The position numbers and the translations under genes are program-made. A model generated the notes under the pieces. It saw only the letters and a program-made list of their open reading frames with translations, was not told the DNA's origin and did not search any database. Positions 1 to 8,688 of a stretch of DNA of 64,000 nucleotides are shown here, piece after piece; position 1 is the first letter of the stretch; each line of letters starts with the position of its first letter. Source of the DNA: Sphingopyxis sp. USTB-05 (lineage in GTDB: Bacteria; Pseudomonadota; Alphaproteobacteria; Sphingomonadales; Sphingomonadaceae); the NCBI RefSeq assembly GCF_023822045.1, contig NZ_CP084712.1, positions 1,488,001 to 1,552,000 of the forward strand, read 5' to 3'.

Positions 1-681
1 CGGAGTCGTGAGGCCATAGAGATCGGCGCCGTCCATGCGGCGGCCAAGCTCCATTCCGTTGACGATATTACCCCACTGGTCCGATCCGCCCATCTGCAGC
101 CGGACATTCATGTCCTTCGACAGGTGGCGGAAGTCGTATCCCTGCAGGATCATGTAGTTGAATTCGAGGAAGGTCATCGGCTGCTCGCGCTCAAGCCGCA
201 GCTTGACGGAGTCGAATGTCATCATGCGGTTGATCGTGAAATGCGTGCCAACTTCTTGCAGCAGTTCGATGTAACCGAGTTTGCCGAGCCAAGACTGATT
301 ATCGACCATAACCGCGTCGGTCGGACCGTCGCCGAAGGTCAGAAACTGCTGAAAGATGCTAAAGATCGACGCGATGTTTGCGGCGATCGTCTCGTCCGAC
401 AGCATCTTGCGGCTTTCGTCGCGCCCGGTGGGGTCGCCAATCCGCGTCGTCCCGCCGCCCATCAGCACGATCGGCTTGTGCCCTGTCTGTTGCAGGCGCC
501 GTAGCATCATGATCTGGACAAGGCTGCCGACGTGCAAACTGGGGGCTGTTGCGTCGAAACCGATATATCCGGGGATGACCTGTTTGGCGGCAAGTGCATC
601 GAGCCCTTCCGCGTCGGTCGTCTGATGGATATAGCCTCGCTCGTCGAGCAGGCGCAGCAGGTCGGATTTGTAACTGGTCAT
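1..681 (-). CDS. tyrS: Tyrosyl-tRNA synthetase, N-terminal part (gene runs off the left edge)
   Basis: Reading the minus strand from the ATG at 681 gives [20 protein letters not shown] and continues open to base 1, so 227 codons are present and the C-terminal half lies outside the window. The class I signature is visible as [12 protein letters not shown] (the HIGH-type motif), followed by [13 protein letters not shown] and the tyrosine-pocket stretch [13 protein letters not shown]. The protein charges tRNA-Tyr in the cytoplasm. Identification is by strong resemblance to bacterial TyrRS; the KMSKS loop should lie beyond the edge. The gene is divergent from the next gene at 723, leaving about 40 bases for both promoters. 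Confidence 0.95.
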   Translation of the reverse strand, partial: MTSYKSDLLRLLDERGYIHQTTDAEGLDALAAKQVIPGYIGFDATAPSLHVGSLVQIMMLRRLQQTGHKPIVLMGGGTTRIGDPTGRDESRKMLSDETIAANIASIFSIFQQFLTFGDGPTDAVMVDNQSWLGKLGYIELLQEVGTHFTINRMMTFDSVKLRLEREQPMTFLEFNYMILQGYDFRHLSKDMNVRLQMGGSDQWGNIVNGMELGRRMDGADLYGLTTP

Positions 682-722
682 AGCGGGCGGGCGCTTAGCA
701 TGGGGTTTGATATTTGGATAGC

Positions 723-1271
723 ATGCGCAGAACCCTCATCTGTCATCCCGACACGCCGGCGAAGGCCGTTCGGGCGGTTGCGGTCGAAATCACGCTGTCG
801 TTCGACGATGGCTTTGCGCTGCGCTATCTCGTCGAAGGCAGGATTGACGAACTCGTCGTGCCGAAGGGGGAGGGCGAATTGGTCATTGCCGATAGCGCGA
901 CCGACGGGCTCTGGCAGAGCACTTGCTTCGAAGTCTTCCTGACCGAAGAGGGACAGCCCGACTATACCGAATTCAATTACAGCCCCGACGGGCGCTGGGC
1001 CTGTTACCAGTTCGACGATTATCGCTCGTTGCTGCGTTCGGATGAACTCGCGCCATGGGAAATCTCGGCCGAGCGTGGTGAGCAAAGCTATGCCTTGCGC
1101 ATTGAGCCCGGCATCTTTCCCGACATGGGTGCGAAGCTCGCACTGTCGGCGGTGATCGAGGAACTCGACGGTACCAAAAGCTATTGGGCGCTCGCGCATC
1201 CGCCGGGCAAGCCCGACTTTCATCATCCCGATTGCTTTGCGCTCACGCTTGGGGCACCCGACGCGGCATGA
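723..1271 (+). CDS. DOMON-like domain protein
   Basis: A 182-residue soluble protein beginning [19 protein letters not shown]. An upstream TTG at 714 is also in frame, but the ATG at 723 gives the better start. The sequence is rich in beta-strand-like stretches, with a conserved-looking core [10 protein letters not shown] and [12 protein letters not shown] that resembles the DOMON-like (sugar- or haem-binding type) beta-sandwich proteins found in alphaproteobacteria. No signal peptide is seen. Its stop overlaps the start of the next gene (ATGA at 1268-1271), which suggests translational coupling with the muramidase-like protein. The function is not established; a carbohydrate-related role would fit the neighbour. 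Confidence 0.75.
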   Translation: MRRTLICHPDTPAKAVRAVAVEITLSFDDGFALRYLVEGRIDELVVPKGEGELVIADSATDGLWQSTCFEVFLTEEGQPDYTEFNYSPDGRWACYQFDDYRSLLRSDELAPWEISAERGEQSYALRIEPGIFPDMGAKLALSAVIEELDGTKSYWALAHPPGKPDFHHPDCFALTLGAPDAA

Positions 1272-2473
1272 CAGTGAACTTCGGTATCGACCGCCTGCTC
1301 GCCGACCCGGCGCTTCGCAAACCGCTCGAAGGCAAGCGCGTAGCGCTGCTCGCGCATCCCGCCTCGGTCACCGCTGACCTGACGCACAGTCTCGACGCGC
1401 TTGTCGCGATGGGTCTCGATATCACCGCAGTGTTTGGGCCGCAGCATGGCGTTCGCGGTGACCTTCAGGACAATATGATGGAGTCTCCGGACTTCACCGA
1501 TCCGACCTATGGCATGCCGGTGTTCAGCCTTTACGGCGAGGTGCGGCGCCCATCGGGTCAGTCGATGCACACCTTCGACGTGATGCTCGTTGACCTGCAA
1601 GACCTTGGCTGTCGCATCTACACCTATGTGACGACCTTGCTCTATATCCTCGAAGCCGCGGCCCAGCATGGCAAGGCGGTGTGGGTGCTCGACCGGCCCA
1701 ATCCCGCGGGGCGCCCCGTCGAGGGCACGCGACTTCTGCCCGGCTGGGAAAGCTTTGTCGGTGCCGGGCCGATGGTGATGCGTCACGGTCTCACGATGGG
1801 TGAGATCGGGCACTGGTTCATCCGCCACTTCGGCCTCGACGTCGATTATCGCGTCATCGCAATGGACGGCTGGGATCCCAAAGGCCCCGGCTTCGGCTGG
1901 CCTGAGGATCGCGTGTGGATCAACCCCAGCCCGAACGCCGCGAACGTCAATATGGCGCGCGCATATGCGGGCACGGTGATGGTCGAAGGAGCCACGCTCA
2001 GCGAGGGCAGGGGAACCACGCGCCCGCTTGAACTGTTTGGCGCGCCTGACATCGATGCGAAGGCGGTGATTGCAGAAATGCATCGTCTCGCACCCGAATG
2101 GCTCGGCGGATGCAAGCTACGCGACATCTGGTTCCAGCCGACTTTCCACAAACATGTCGGCCAGCTCAACAGCGGCGTTCATATCCATGCCGATGGTCCC
2201 TGGTACGACGACGATGCGTTCCAGCCCTGGCGCGTGCAGGCGCTGGGGTTCAAGGCGATCCGCTCGCTGTACCCCGATTATCCGATCTGGCGCGGCAAGG
2301 ATTTCAAATATGAGTACACCGACGATGTCCTCGCGATCGACGTGATCAACGGCGGCCCCGGCCTGCGTGAATGGGTCGACGATGCAGGCGCGGCGGCGGG
2401 CGATCTCGATGCGCTGGCGCAGCCCGACGAGGCCTCTTGGCGTGAGGAAATCGCCGATCTTCTGATTTATTGA
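1268..2473 (+). CDS. DUF1343 protein, NamZ-type exo-beta-N-acetylmuramidase
   Basis: A 401-residue protein with the DUF1343 hallmarks: PASVTADLTHSLDAL, then FGPQHGVRGDLQDNM near residues 57-71, VDLQDLGCRIYTYV, the DRPNPAGRPVEG block and INPSPNAANVNMARAYAG. NamZ enzymes of this family release N-acetylmuramic acid from the non-reducing end of peptidoglycan fragments, so a role in cell-wall recycling or salvage is likely. No convincing export signal is visible in this copy. The ATG at 1268 overlaps the stop of the upstream gene (ATGA). The M24 peptidase starts 11 bases after the stop, so the three plus-strand genes probably form one transcript. Confidence 0.88.
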   Translation: MTVNFGIDRLLADPALRKPLEGKRVALLAHPASVTADLTHSLDALVAMGLDITAVFGPQHGVRGDLQDNMMESPDFTDPTYGMPVFSLYGEVRRPSGQSMHTFDVMLVDLQDLGCRIYTYVTTLLYILEAAAQHGKAVWVLDRPNPAGRPVEGTRLLPGWESFVGAGPMVMRHGLTMGEIGHWFIRHFGLDVDYRVIAMDGWDPKGPGFGWPEDRVWINPSPNAANVNMARAYAGTVMVEGATLSEGRGTTRPLELFGAPDIDAKAVIAEMHRLAPEWLGGCKLRDIWFQPTFHKHVGQLNSGVHIHADGPWYDDDAFQPWRVQALGFKAIRSLYPDYPIWRGKDFKYEYTDDVLAIDVINGGPGLREWVDDAGAAAGDLDALAQPDEASWREEIADLLIY

Positions 2474-2484
2474 CGAAGGGGAAA

Positions 2485-3735
2485 ATGATGCATCGACGGC
2501 AATTTCTGGGAACGGCGACGCTGGCTGGCTTTGCGGCGACTTTGCCGGCACCCGTGTTCGCCGCCGCCGATACCGCCGGTCTCCCCAACCTCGCCGCCAA
2601 GGCCGTCCCGATCGGCAAGGCCGAGCGTGTAGCGCGGATCGCCAAGGCGAAAGAGCTGATGCGCGCGAACGACATTGGCGCTTTGTTGATCGAGCCTGGA
2701 TCGAGCCTCATCTATTTCACCGGCGTCGAATGGTGGCGCAGCGAGCGGCTGACCGCCGCGGTGCTGACGCGTGAGGGCGAGGTTGCGATCGTCACGCCAT
2801 TTTTCGAGGAACCGTCGGTGCGCGAAAGCCTGGGCATCGACGCCGAGGTGCTGACATGGAATGAGGATGAGAATCCGCTTGCTGCAGTTGCCGCATGGCT
2901 CGGCAAGCGCGGCCTTGCCAAGGGCCGCATCGGTGTCGAGGAAACGGTCCGCTATTTTGCGGTCGATGGGCTGGAAAAGGCGATGCCCGGCGCGACGGTG
3001 GTCAATGGCGCGCCCGTCGTGCGCGGATGCCGGATGCACAAATCCCCCGCAGAAATCGCGCTGATGCAGATCGCCGCCGACATCACGGTCGCCGCCTATC
3101 GCCACACCGCGCCGCGGGTCCAGGTTGGAATGACTCCCGCCGACATCGGCGCGATCATGGCCGCCGCGACGAGGGCGCTCGGCGGCAAGAGCGAGTTCGA
3201 GTTGATCCTGCTCGGCGAGGCGAGCGCTTATCCGCACGGATCGGGCAAGCCGCAGGCGGTGAGGGATGGGGAGGTTGTGCTGATGGACTGCGGCGCGACT
3301 GTGCATGGATATCAGTCGGACATCTCGCGGACCTTCGTTCACGGCAAGGCGTCGGCGCGCCAGCGGCAGGTGTGGGATCAAATGCGCAAGGGGCAGGATG
3401 TCGCCTTTGCCGCCGCGAAGCTCGGCACGCCCGCGGGCAAGGTCGATGATGCAGTGCGCGCTTATTATGAAAGCCTCGGTTGGGGCCCGGGCTACAAGCT
3501 CCCCGGTACTTCGCACCGCACCGGCCACGGGATCGGCCTCGATGGACACGAGCCGGTCAATCTGGTGCGCGGCGAAACGACGAAGCTGGCACCCGGCATG
3601 TGTTTCTCGAACGAGCCGGGCATCTATATTCCGGGCGAGTTTGGCATCCGCCTCGAAGATTGTTTCTACATGACCGACACCGGCCCGAAATGGTTCAGTG
3701 AGCCGCCGCCGTCAATCGACCGGCCGTTCGGCTAA
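2485..3735 (+). CDS. Twin-arginine-exported M24 metallopeptidase (Xaa-Pro peptidase-like)
   Basis: A 416-residue protein. The start at 2485 (or 2488) lies just after the Shine-Dalgarno-like AAGGGG; a TTG at 2470 is less likely. The N-terminus MMHRRQFLGTATLAGFAAT has an RRQFLG twin-arginine motif, so export of the folded enzyme is expected. An N-terminal creatinase-like domain is followed by the pita-bread fold with metal ligands in MDCGATVHGYQSDISRTF (two Asp), HRTGHGIGLDGHE (His), NEPGIY (Glu) and RLEDCF (Glu). These are the five ligands of aminopeptidase P/prolidase enzymes that cut N-terminal to or at proline. The last 24 bases overlap the 3' end of the convergent DUF817 gene. Confidence 0.9.
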   Translation: MMHRRQFLGTATLAGFAATLPAPVFAAADTAGLPNLAAKAVPIGKAERVARIAKAKELMRANDIGALLIEPGSSLIYFTGVEWWRSERLTAAVLTREGEVAIVTPFFEEPSVRESLGIDAEVLTWNEDENPLAAVAAWLGKRGLAKGRIGVEETVRYFAVDGLEKAMPGATVVNGAPVVRGCRMHKSPAEIALMQIAADITVAAYRHTAPRVQVGMTPADIGAIMAAATRALGGKSEFELILLGEASAYPHGSGKPQAVRDGEVVLMDCGATVHGYQSDISRTFVHGKASARQRQVWDQMRKGQDVAFAAAKLGTPAGKVDDAVRAYYESLGWGPGYKLPGTSHRTGHGIGLDGHEPVNLVRGETTKLAPGMCFSNEPGIYIPGEFGIRLEDCFYMTDTGPKWFSEPPPSIDRPFG

Positions 3736-4947
3736 GGGCTCTTCTTGCTCCCAAACGATAAAATTAGCGTTGTCGGTAGACGCCACCGCTTCGATCATTT
3801 TCGCATGGTCGAAGCCACGTAGCTTAGTGATCCGATCGAGGACGAGGGCTTCGCCCCTTGCGCCTTGCGGGTACAATAATGTTGGCTGACCATCCGACCC
3901 GAAGAACAGCCACCAAACATCGGCCCCCCAAGGTCCGCTGTCGTTGGTTTCGATCGCGATCCCCGCGATGTCCGATAGCGCGCAGGTGCTTCTCCCGCCT
4001 GTGCCATCGATTACCGTCAACACATCATCGTCGATCGCCACAAGCCAGCGAGCTTCCGGATGAAGAGCGGGTGCGATCTCTGCACTGCTCGCGTCCGGCA
4101 CCTTCGGCCGCTGAACCAGACTGACCAGCACGAACGAGATGATCATCAGCAGATACCAGCTGCCGAGCTTTTCCAGCCCGACCATGTGCCAGCCGTCGTC
4201 CTGGCTCGGATAGGTCCAGGCGCGCGCGAAGGTGCCGATATTTTCGGCGAACCAGATGAAGAGCGCGACGAGGCCCCAGCCGACGAGCAACGGCATGCGG
4301 CGATGGATGTGGAGCGGGCGGAACCACACCTGACAGCGCCAGAAGAGCAGCGCGGTTGCCATGAACAGCAGCCATCGGATGTCGTACAGCCAATGATGCG
4401 CGAAGAAATTGACATAGATCGCCGCCGCCAGCGCATAGCTTGTCCAGGCAGGCGGATAGCCGGAGTAGCGAAAGTCGAAGATGCGCCAGACGCGCGCGAT
4501 ATAGCTGCCGACCGCGGCGTACATGAAGCCGGAGAAGAGGGGGACGGCGCCAATGTGGAGCAAGCTTGCTTCGGGATATTGCCACGATCCTGCGGCGGTC
4601 TTGAACAGCTCCATCACCGTGCCGACGATGTGGAAGATGAGGATAACCACAGCTTCCCTAGGCGTCTCCAGCCGGAAGGCGAGCATGCCGAGCTGGATTA
4701 GCACCGCACCGATCGTGATCGCGTCATAGCGGTGGAGCGGCGCGCCATCGGGCCAGAAGAGATGCGTGCCGAGCAGCAGCGCGAGCATCAGCCCGCCGAA
4801 CAGGCACGCCCAGCCCTGTTTGAAGCCGAAGACCAGAAATTCGAGAAACCAGCCCCGCGGTCCGGGCTCGATCGCCATCGCCTCCAACCGCGCCCGGACG
4901 GCATGAAAGCGGCTGTGGCTTCGTGGAGATTCAGGCACGAAGGGCAA
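3712..4947 (-). CDS. DUF817 integral membrane protein with a C-terminal soluble extension
   Basis: A 411-residue protein. The first 270 or so residues match the DUF817 membrane family: FLEFLVFGFKQGWACLFGGLM, then several hydrophobic helices, with NFFAHHWLYDIRW and WFAENIGTFARAW as conserved polar-aromatic blocks. From about residue 280 a soluble tail of some 130 residues follows (WWLFFGSDGQPTLLYPQGARG), which ordinary DUF817 proteins do not have as far as I recall. The start is uncertain: the ORF opens at a TTG with no strong ribosome site. The gene lies 11 bases downstream of the VOC gene, in a minus-strand run with the Amj-like gene. Molecular function is unknown. Confidence 0.82.
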   Translation of the reverse strand: MPFVPESPRSHSRFHAVRARLEAMAIEPGPRGWFLEFLVFGFKQGWACLFGGLMLALLLGTHLFWPDGAPLHRYDAITIGAVLIQLGMLAFRLETPREAVVILIFHIVGTVMELFKTAAGSWQYPEASLLHIGAVPLFSGFMYAAVGSYIARVWRIFDFRYSGYPPAWTSYALAAAIYVNFFAHHWLYDIRWLLFMATALLFWRCQVWFRPLHIHRRMPLLVGWGLVALFIWFAENIGTFARAWTYPSQDDGWHMVGLEKLGSWYLLMIISFVLVSLVQRPKVPDASSAEIAPALHPEARWLVAIDDDVLTVIDGTGGRSTCALSDIAGIAIETNDSGPWGADVWWLFFGSDGQPTLLYPQGARGEALVLDRITKLRGFDHAKMIEAVASTDNANFIVWEQEEPLAERPVD

Positions 4948-4958
4948 TCGGCATCGCG

Positions 4959-5348
4959 TCAGGCCGGTTCCGAGTGAAGAGCGATACGGTTTCCTTCGCT
5001 ATCCTCGATTTCCGCGACGAACCCGGCCAATCCGATCGCCGTTTTGGGATACAACACCGACCCACCCTCAGCCTCGGCTCTTTTCAGCGCAACGTCGACA
5101 TCGTCCACCGTGAAGTAGACGATGGCGCCCGTCTTTGACGGTATATAGACGTCGCCCCTGGCTAGAGCGCCGCTTGCCCCCGGGGCATCATCGCTCCGGG
5201 GGAACAGGGCCATGTCGTAACCGTCGATTGTCTGGCGTTCGAGCCGGAGCCCGAAAACAGCAGTGTAGAAGCCTATCGCCCTGTCCAGATCAACCACGGG
5301 GATTTCGAAATAGCCCACCGGGTTGCGGCGCCTTTCTCCTGCGGTCAT
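4959..5348 (-). CDS. VOC family protein (glyoxalase/dioxygenase fold)
   Basis: A 129-residue protein with one vicinal-oxygen-chelate unit: NPVGYFEIPVVDLDRAIGFY (first strand and metal/edge motif), FGLRLERQTIDGYDMALFP, AIVYFTVDDVDVALKRAEAEGG, and the closing EIEDSEGNRIALHS with its typical Glu. The size and the order of motifs fit single-module VOC proteins that dimerise to make two active sites. Substrate cannot be predicted. The gene sits between the Amj-like gene (12-base gap upstream) and DUF817 (11-base gap downstream), all on the minus strand, so co-transcription is likely. Confidence 0.9.
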   Translation of the reverse strand: MTAGERRRNPVGYFEIPVVDLDRAIGFYTAVFGLRLERQTIDGYDMALFPRSDDAPGASGALARGDVYIPSKTGAIVYFTVDDVDVALKRAEAEGGSVLYPKTAIGLAGFVAEIEDSEGNRIALHSEPA

Positions 5349-5360
5349 GCGCCTCGGCCC

Positions 5361-6167
5361 TCAGACATAAACGGCGACGTAGGCGATCAATGCGGCAGCG
5401 GGCAAAAGGAGCGCTTGCGCGAGGACCGTGCCGGCGAGGCGGCTCAGCGAAATGAAGGTGATCGCGCGGCGGAAATCGGCCTCGTCGACTTTGCCCTCGA
5501 CCGCATCGTCGGTCATCACCGACAATTGCGGGTCGATGAAGGCGAAGAGCAGGATGGTCGCAAAGCCGTTGATCAGCGCCGAGAGCTGCGATGCGGTGAC
5601 GCGGAATTCGGGGGCGAGATACCCGGCGTAGAGCGAGGCGACGACGCCGACCGCCAGCAGCGACTGCGCAAGGCAGTTGGCGATCAGCACGCCCCAACCA
5701 ATACCTTTCGGCATCTTCCAGCTTTTGAGGTGCGAAAGGCTGGGGATGGTCAGCGACCGGCCCAATGTGCGCAGACCGCTCGGGCTGGCAGCCTTCAGCG
5801 CCAGCTTCGTCGTCGAGCGATTGTTCTGATACCAGCCGATCGCGGTGGCGAACATGCGCTGCCCTGTCGGCACGAGCAGGATACCGATCAGCGTCGCGAC
5901 GCTAGCCGCAGCAAGCACGAACTGCATGTCGATGAACAGCGAAGCGCCGCTGCCGTCGTGGATACGCGTCTCGATCCGCTTGGCGAGGAAGGGGCCGAGG
6001 AAACTGTTCGAGGTGCGCGAGAAGAGCACGAGAATGTTGAAGAGCGCGAACGACATTGCGATCCGCCGGGTGCGAACGCCCGCGATGCGCGCGGCATAGG
6101 CAAGCGCGCCGATGAGGTTGATGAAGGCTGTGAGGAGCAGGATGGTGACGAGGGGGAGGTCGATCAT
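5361..6167 (-). CDS. amj: Amj-like lipid II flippase family protein (DUF2837)
   Basis: A 268-residue polytopic membrane protein starting MIDLPLVTILLLTAFINLIGALAYA. Characteristic stretches are ARIAGVRTRRIAMSFALFN, LFSRTSNSFLGPFLAKRIE and the C-terminal ITFISLSRLAGTVLAQALLLPAA. This pattern fits the Amj family first described in Bacillus subtilis as an alternative lipid II flippase to MurJ. About six hydrophobic segments can be picked out. In this organism it would act in peptidoglycan precursor transport at the inner membrane; that role is inferred from the family. Its stop lies 12 bases before the VOC gene start. Confidence 0.82.
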   Translation of the reverse strand: MIDLPLVTILLLTAFINLIGALAYAARIAGVRTRRIAMSFALFNILVLFSRTSNSFLGPFLAKRIETRIHDGSGASLFIDMQFVLAAASVATLIGILLVPTGQRMFATAIGWYQNNRSTTKLALKAASPSGLRTLGRSLTIPSLSHLKSWKMPKGIGWGVLIANCLAQSLLAVGVVASLYAGYLAPEFRVTASQLSALINGFATILLFAFIDPQLSVMTDDAVEGKVDEADFRRAITFISLSRLAGTVLAQALLLPAAALIAYVAVYV

Positions 6168-6208
6168 CGTCGGGGATTAGCCGCGTGGCGGCGCGATTTC
6201 GAGCGATT

Positions 6209-6901
6209 TCACTCGGAGCTTCGCATTTCCGTGGGGACGAATTTGCCTGTGCTCCAGTCGCGTAGAAAGGCGCTACCGACCGGTTCGTCGATCAGGTGAA
6301 GCCAACTATCATCCTTGTTCAACACCTTGCCGACGGCGATGTAGCTGAAACTCGGACTATTATATTCCTCGTCGGTCAGGTTGCGCGTGTCACATCGAAA
6401 ACGCCAGCCGCTGTCCGGAAATTTGTCGCCGTCACGTGGTGGGTCAGGTTCTTCGCGATAGAGATACTCCACCTTGAGCCGGCCATCGAGAATTTGATCA
6501 TCGACGAAGCAGCGTTCCCAATACCAGCGGCGTTCAGGCCCGGATGGTGGCGGGACAAGGCGATCCTTGGCCCAATCGATATCGATGATGTATCCGCGCC
6601 GGAATTGTACGATGTCGCCATATTCCAACTGGGGCATGTCGGCCGGGTTATTGTCGAGCGTACCAGTCAGCTCGTCGCCGTCGGCGGCGGTGACGATAAC
6701 CCACATCCGCTCGGCACCCCACTCGTCGCTTGGCGGAATCGATTCGAAGATGATCTTGACGAGATCGCCCGGCGCGACAGCAAGCAGCTCGTTCTCCGAC
6801 GGCAGATAATAGGTGTAGGGCGCGCCTGCAGCCGTGGGGCGAGGGTCGTCTATCCGGTATTTGCCGAACCAGCCGCGCAACCAGTCGCTGAATCCCGCCA
6901 A
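6209..6901 (-). CDS. DUF2314/DUF2185 (Imm33-like) two-domain protein
   Basis: A 230-residue acidic soluble protein. The N-terminal half has the DUF2314 pattern (AERMWVIVTAADGDELTGTLDNNP, then YGDIVQFRRGYIIDIDWAKD). The C-terminal half matches the DUF2185/immunity-protein-33 pattern: YLYREEPDPPRDGDKFPDSGWRF, DEEYNSPSFSYIAVGKVLN and a closing LIDEPVGSAFLRD. Members are often orphan or polymorphic-toxin immunity proteins, but no toxin gene lies next to this copy, so the family label should not be taken as function. It sits 7 bases downstream of the VWA gene on the same strand. Confidence 0.75.
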   Translation of the reverse strand: MAGFSDWLRGWFGKYRIDDPRPTAAGAPYTYYLPSENELLAVAPGDLVKIIFESIPPSDEWGAERMWVIVTAADGDELTGTLDNNPADMPQLEYGDIVQFRRGYIIDIDWAKDRLVPPPSGPERRWYWERCFVDDQILDGRLKVEYLYREEPDPPRDGDKFPDSGWRFRCDTRNLTDEEYNSPSFSYIAVGKVLNKDDSWLHLIDEPVGSAFLRDWSTGKFVPTEMRSSE

Positions 6902-6908
6902 CGTCGGC

Positions 6909-8087
6909 TCAATGCTTTCGCGTCAGCTCGCGCATGGCATCGTCGAGCCCGGCGAGGCTGAGCGGGTACATGCGGTCGTTCATCAGCTGTTTGATCAGCT
7001 TCACCGACTGGGTGTAGCCCCAATGCGCCTCGGGCACCGGGTTGAGCCAGACCGCGGCGGGGTAGACATGGGTGATCCGCCCGAGCCAGACGGCGCCGGA
7101 CTCTTCGTTGAAATGTTCGACGCTGCCGCCCGGATGGGTGATTTCATACGCGCTCATCGACGCGTCGCCGACAAAGATCACTTTATAATCATGGCCATAT
7201 TTGTGGAGGATGTCCCACATCTGGTGGCGTTCGGACCAGCGGCGCTTATTGTCTTTCCACACGCCTTCGTAGGGGCAGTTGTGGAAATAGAAGAATTCGA
7301 GATTCTTGAATTCGGTCGTCGCCGCGCTGAACAATTCTTCGCAGAGCTTGATGAACGGGTCCATCGATCCGCCGACGTCCAGGAACAGCAGCAGCTTGAC
7401 GGCATTGCGCCGTTCGGGACGCATCTTGATGTCGAGCCAACCCTGCCGCGCGGTGCCGTCGATCGTGCCCGGAATGTCGAGCTCGTCCGCCGCCCCCTCG
7501 CGCGCAAATTTGCGGAGGCGGCGCAGCGCGATCTTGATGTTGCGGGTGCCGAGTTCCTTGGTGTTGTCGAGATTCTGGAACTCGCGCTTTTCCCAGACTT
7601 TCAGCGCGCGTTTATGCTTGCTCTCGCCGCCGATCCGTACGCCTTCGGGATTATAGCCCGAGTTGCCGAAGGGCGAGGTGCCGCCGGTCCCGATCCACTT
7701 GCTACCGCCTTCGTGGCGCTTCTGCTGTTCCTCGAGCCGCTCTTTCAGCGTCTCCATGATCTTGTCCCAGTCGCCGAGCGACTCGATCGCGGCCATTTCC
7801 TCGGGCGTCAGAAATTTCTCGGCGACGGCCTTCAGCCAGTCGGCGGGGACGTCGACGGGGTTCTGGCCGTAATCGGAGATGATGCCCTTGAAGACCTTGT
7901 TGAACACCTGGTCAAAGCGGTCGAGCAGACCTTCGTCCTTCACGTAAATCGCGCGGGACAGGTAATAGAATTGCTCGGGGCTACGGTCGATCACCTCGCG
8001 GTCGAGCGCCTCGAGCAACATGAGATGTTCTTTCAGGCTGGCGGGAATGCCCGCAGCGCGAAGCTCGTCGAGAAAGCCGAAAAACAT
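6909..8087 (-). CDS. VWA domain protein, CoxE-like (partner of MoxR ATPases)
   Basis: A 392-residue protein with an N-terminal helical part (MFFGFLDELRAAGIPASLKEHLMLLEAL; DRFDQVFNKVFKG) and a C-terminal von Willebrand A domain. The metal-ion-dependent adhesion site reads LFLDVGGSMDPF, where the first serine of the usual DxSxS is glycine. Proteins of this group pair with MoxR AAA+ ATPases as co-chaperones for metallo-enzyme assembly. A MoxR gene is present nearby at 10,502-11,347 on the same strand, separated by the MCP and GFA genes. The ATG at 8087 is followed by a typical N-terminus, and the 3' end is close to the DUF2314 gene. Confidence 0.88.
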   Translation of the reverse strand: MFFGFLDELRAAGIPASLKEHLMLLEALDREVIDRSPEQFYYLSRAIYVKDEGLLDRFDQVFNKVFKGIISDYGQNPVDVPADWLKAVAEKFLTPEEMAAIESLGDWDKIMETLKERLEEQQKRHEGGSKWIGTGGTSPFGNSGYNPEGVRIGGESKHKRALKVWEKREFQNLDNTKELGTRNIKIALRRLRKFAREGAADELDIPGTIDGTARQGWLDIKMRPERRNAVKLLLFLDVGGSMDPFIKLCEELFSAATTEFKNLEFFYFHNCPYEGVWKDNKRRWSERHQMWDILHKYGHDYKVIFVGDASMSAYEITHPGGSVEHFNEESGAVWLGRITHVYPAAVWLNPVPEAHWGYTQSVKLIKQLMNDRMYPLSLAGLDDAMRELTRKH

Positions 8088-8688
8088 GGGACATGACTAT
8101 CCTGTCGGGCGCGCGGGCGCAATCACTTTACGTTTACGGAAAGTGACGGGCTGGGCGGTGAATAATTGCGCGACCTTACGCGCAAATCGCAATTCAGGAC
8201 CGGGGTGTAGTCTGCTTAAAGCCACAAAAGCCTCGCATGCACGAACCAAAATCGAGTCCTTTGTGGCGTCAAGAACAAGGGATGCGCATGAGCTCAGCGC
8301 AAAAGTCTTCTTTGTCACATCAAGCGGCGGACGGCTTGCGGAGATCTGCGGGAGATAGGTGGAGGAAAGCGAGCGTCGCATCTGGCAGGATAGATCATCG
8401 CCCGGCCTTTTTTGGAAAGCGGTTTTTGCGTTGATGGAGGGGCGGCGAATTTCGACCGATTGCTGCCCTCCACATCGTCGTCACCCCGGGCTTGACCCGG
8501 GGTCCCGCTTGAGGTCGAAGCCAGTGAGTGCGTCAAAACGCAGGATCCCGGGTCCAGCCCGGGATGACGGAAGTGGGTGACTGAACCTCCGCCTACCACC
8601 CCAAAGCTGCGTCCATTCCTACCCATTGACCCGCCGTTAACCAATGTTGGGCATAGCTTCGCGATCATTCAGGGACGCGGGCAAGCCA
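8088..8688. other. Intergenic region between the VWA and MCP genes
   Basis: Six hundred bases between divergent genes. I see no convincing coding region; short ORFs here have no recognisable features. The stretch holds one copy of a dispersed repeat (8480-8568) and presumably the promoters of both flanking genes. The run ggcctttttt near 8403 follows no clear stem. Confidence 0.6.
8480..8568. repeat. Dispersed palindromic intergenic repeat, copy 1
   Basis: An 89-base element with complementary ends: it opens GTCACCCCGGGCTTGACCC and closes with a CCCGGGATGAC-type end. A second copy of the same size and layout lies at 13,031-13,120; the two share the exact block GGGGTCCCGCTTGA and both outer ends. 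Elements of this type are common in sphingomonads and other alphaproteobacteria and fold into long hairpins. Confidence 0.85.
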
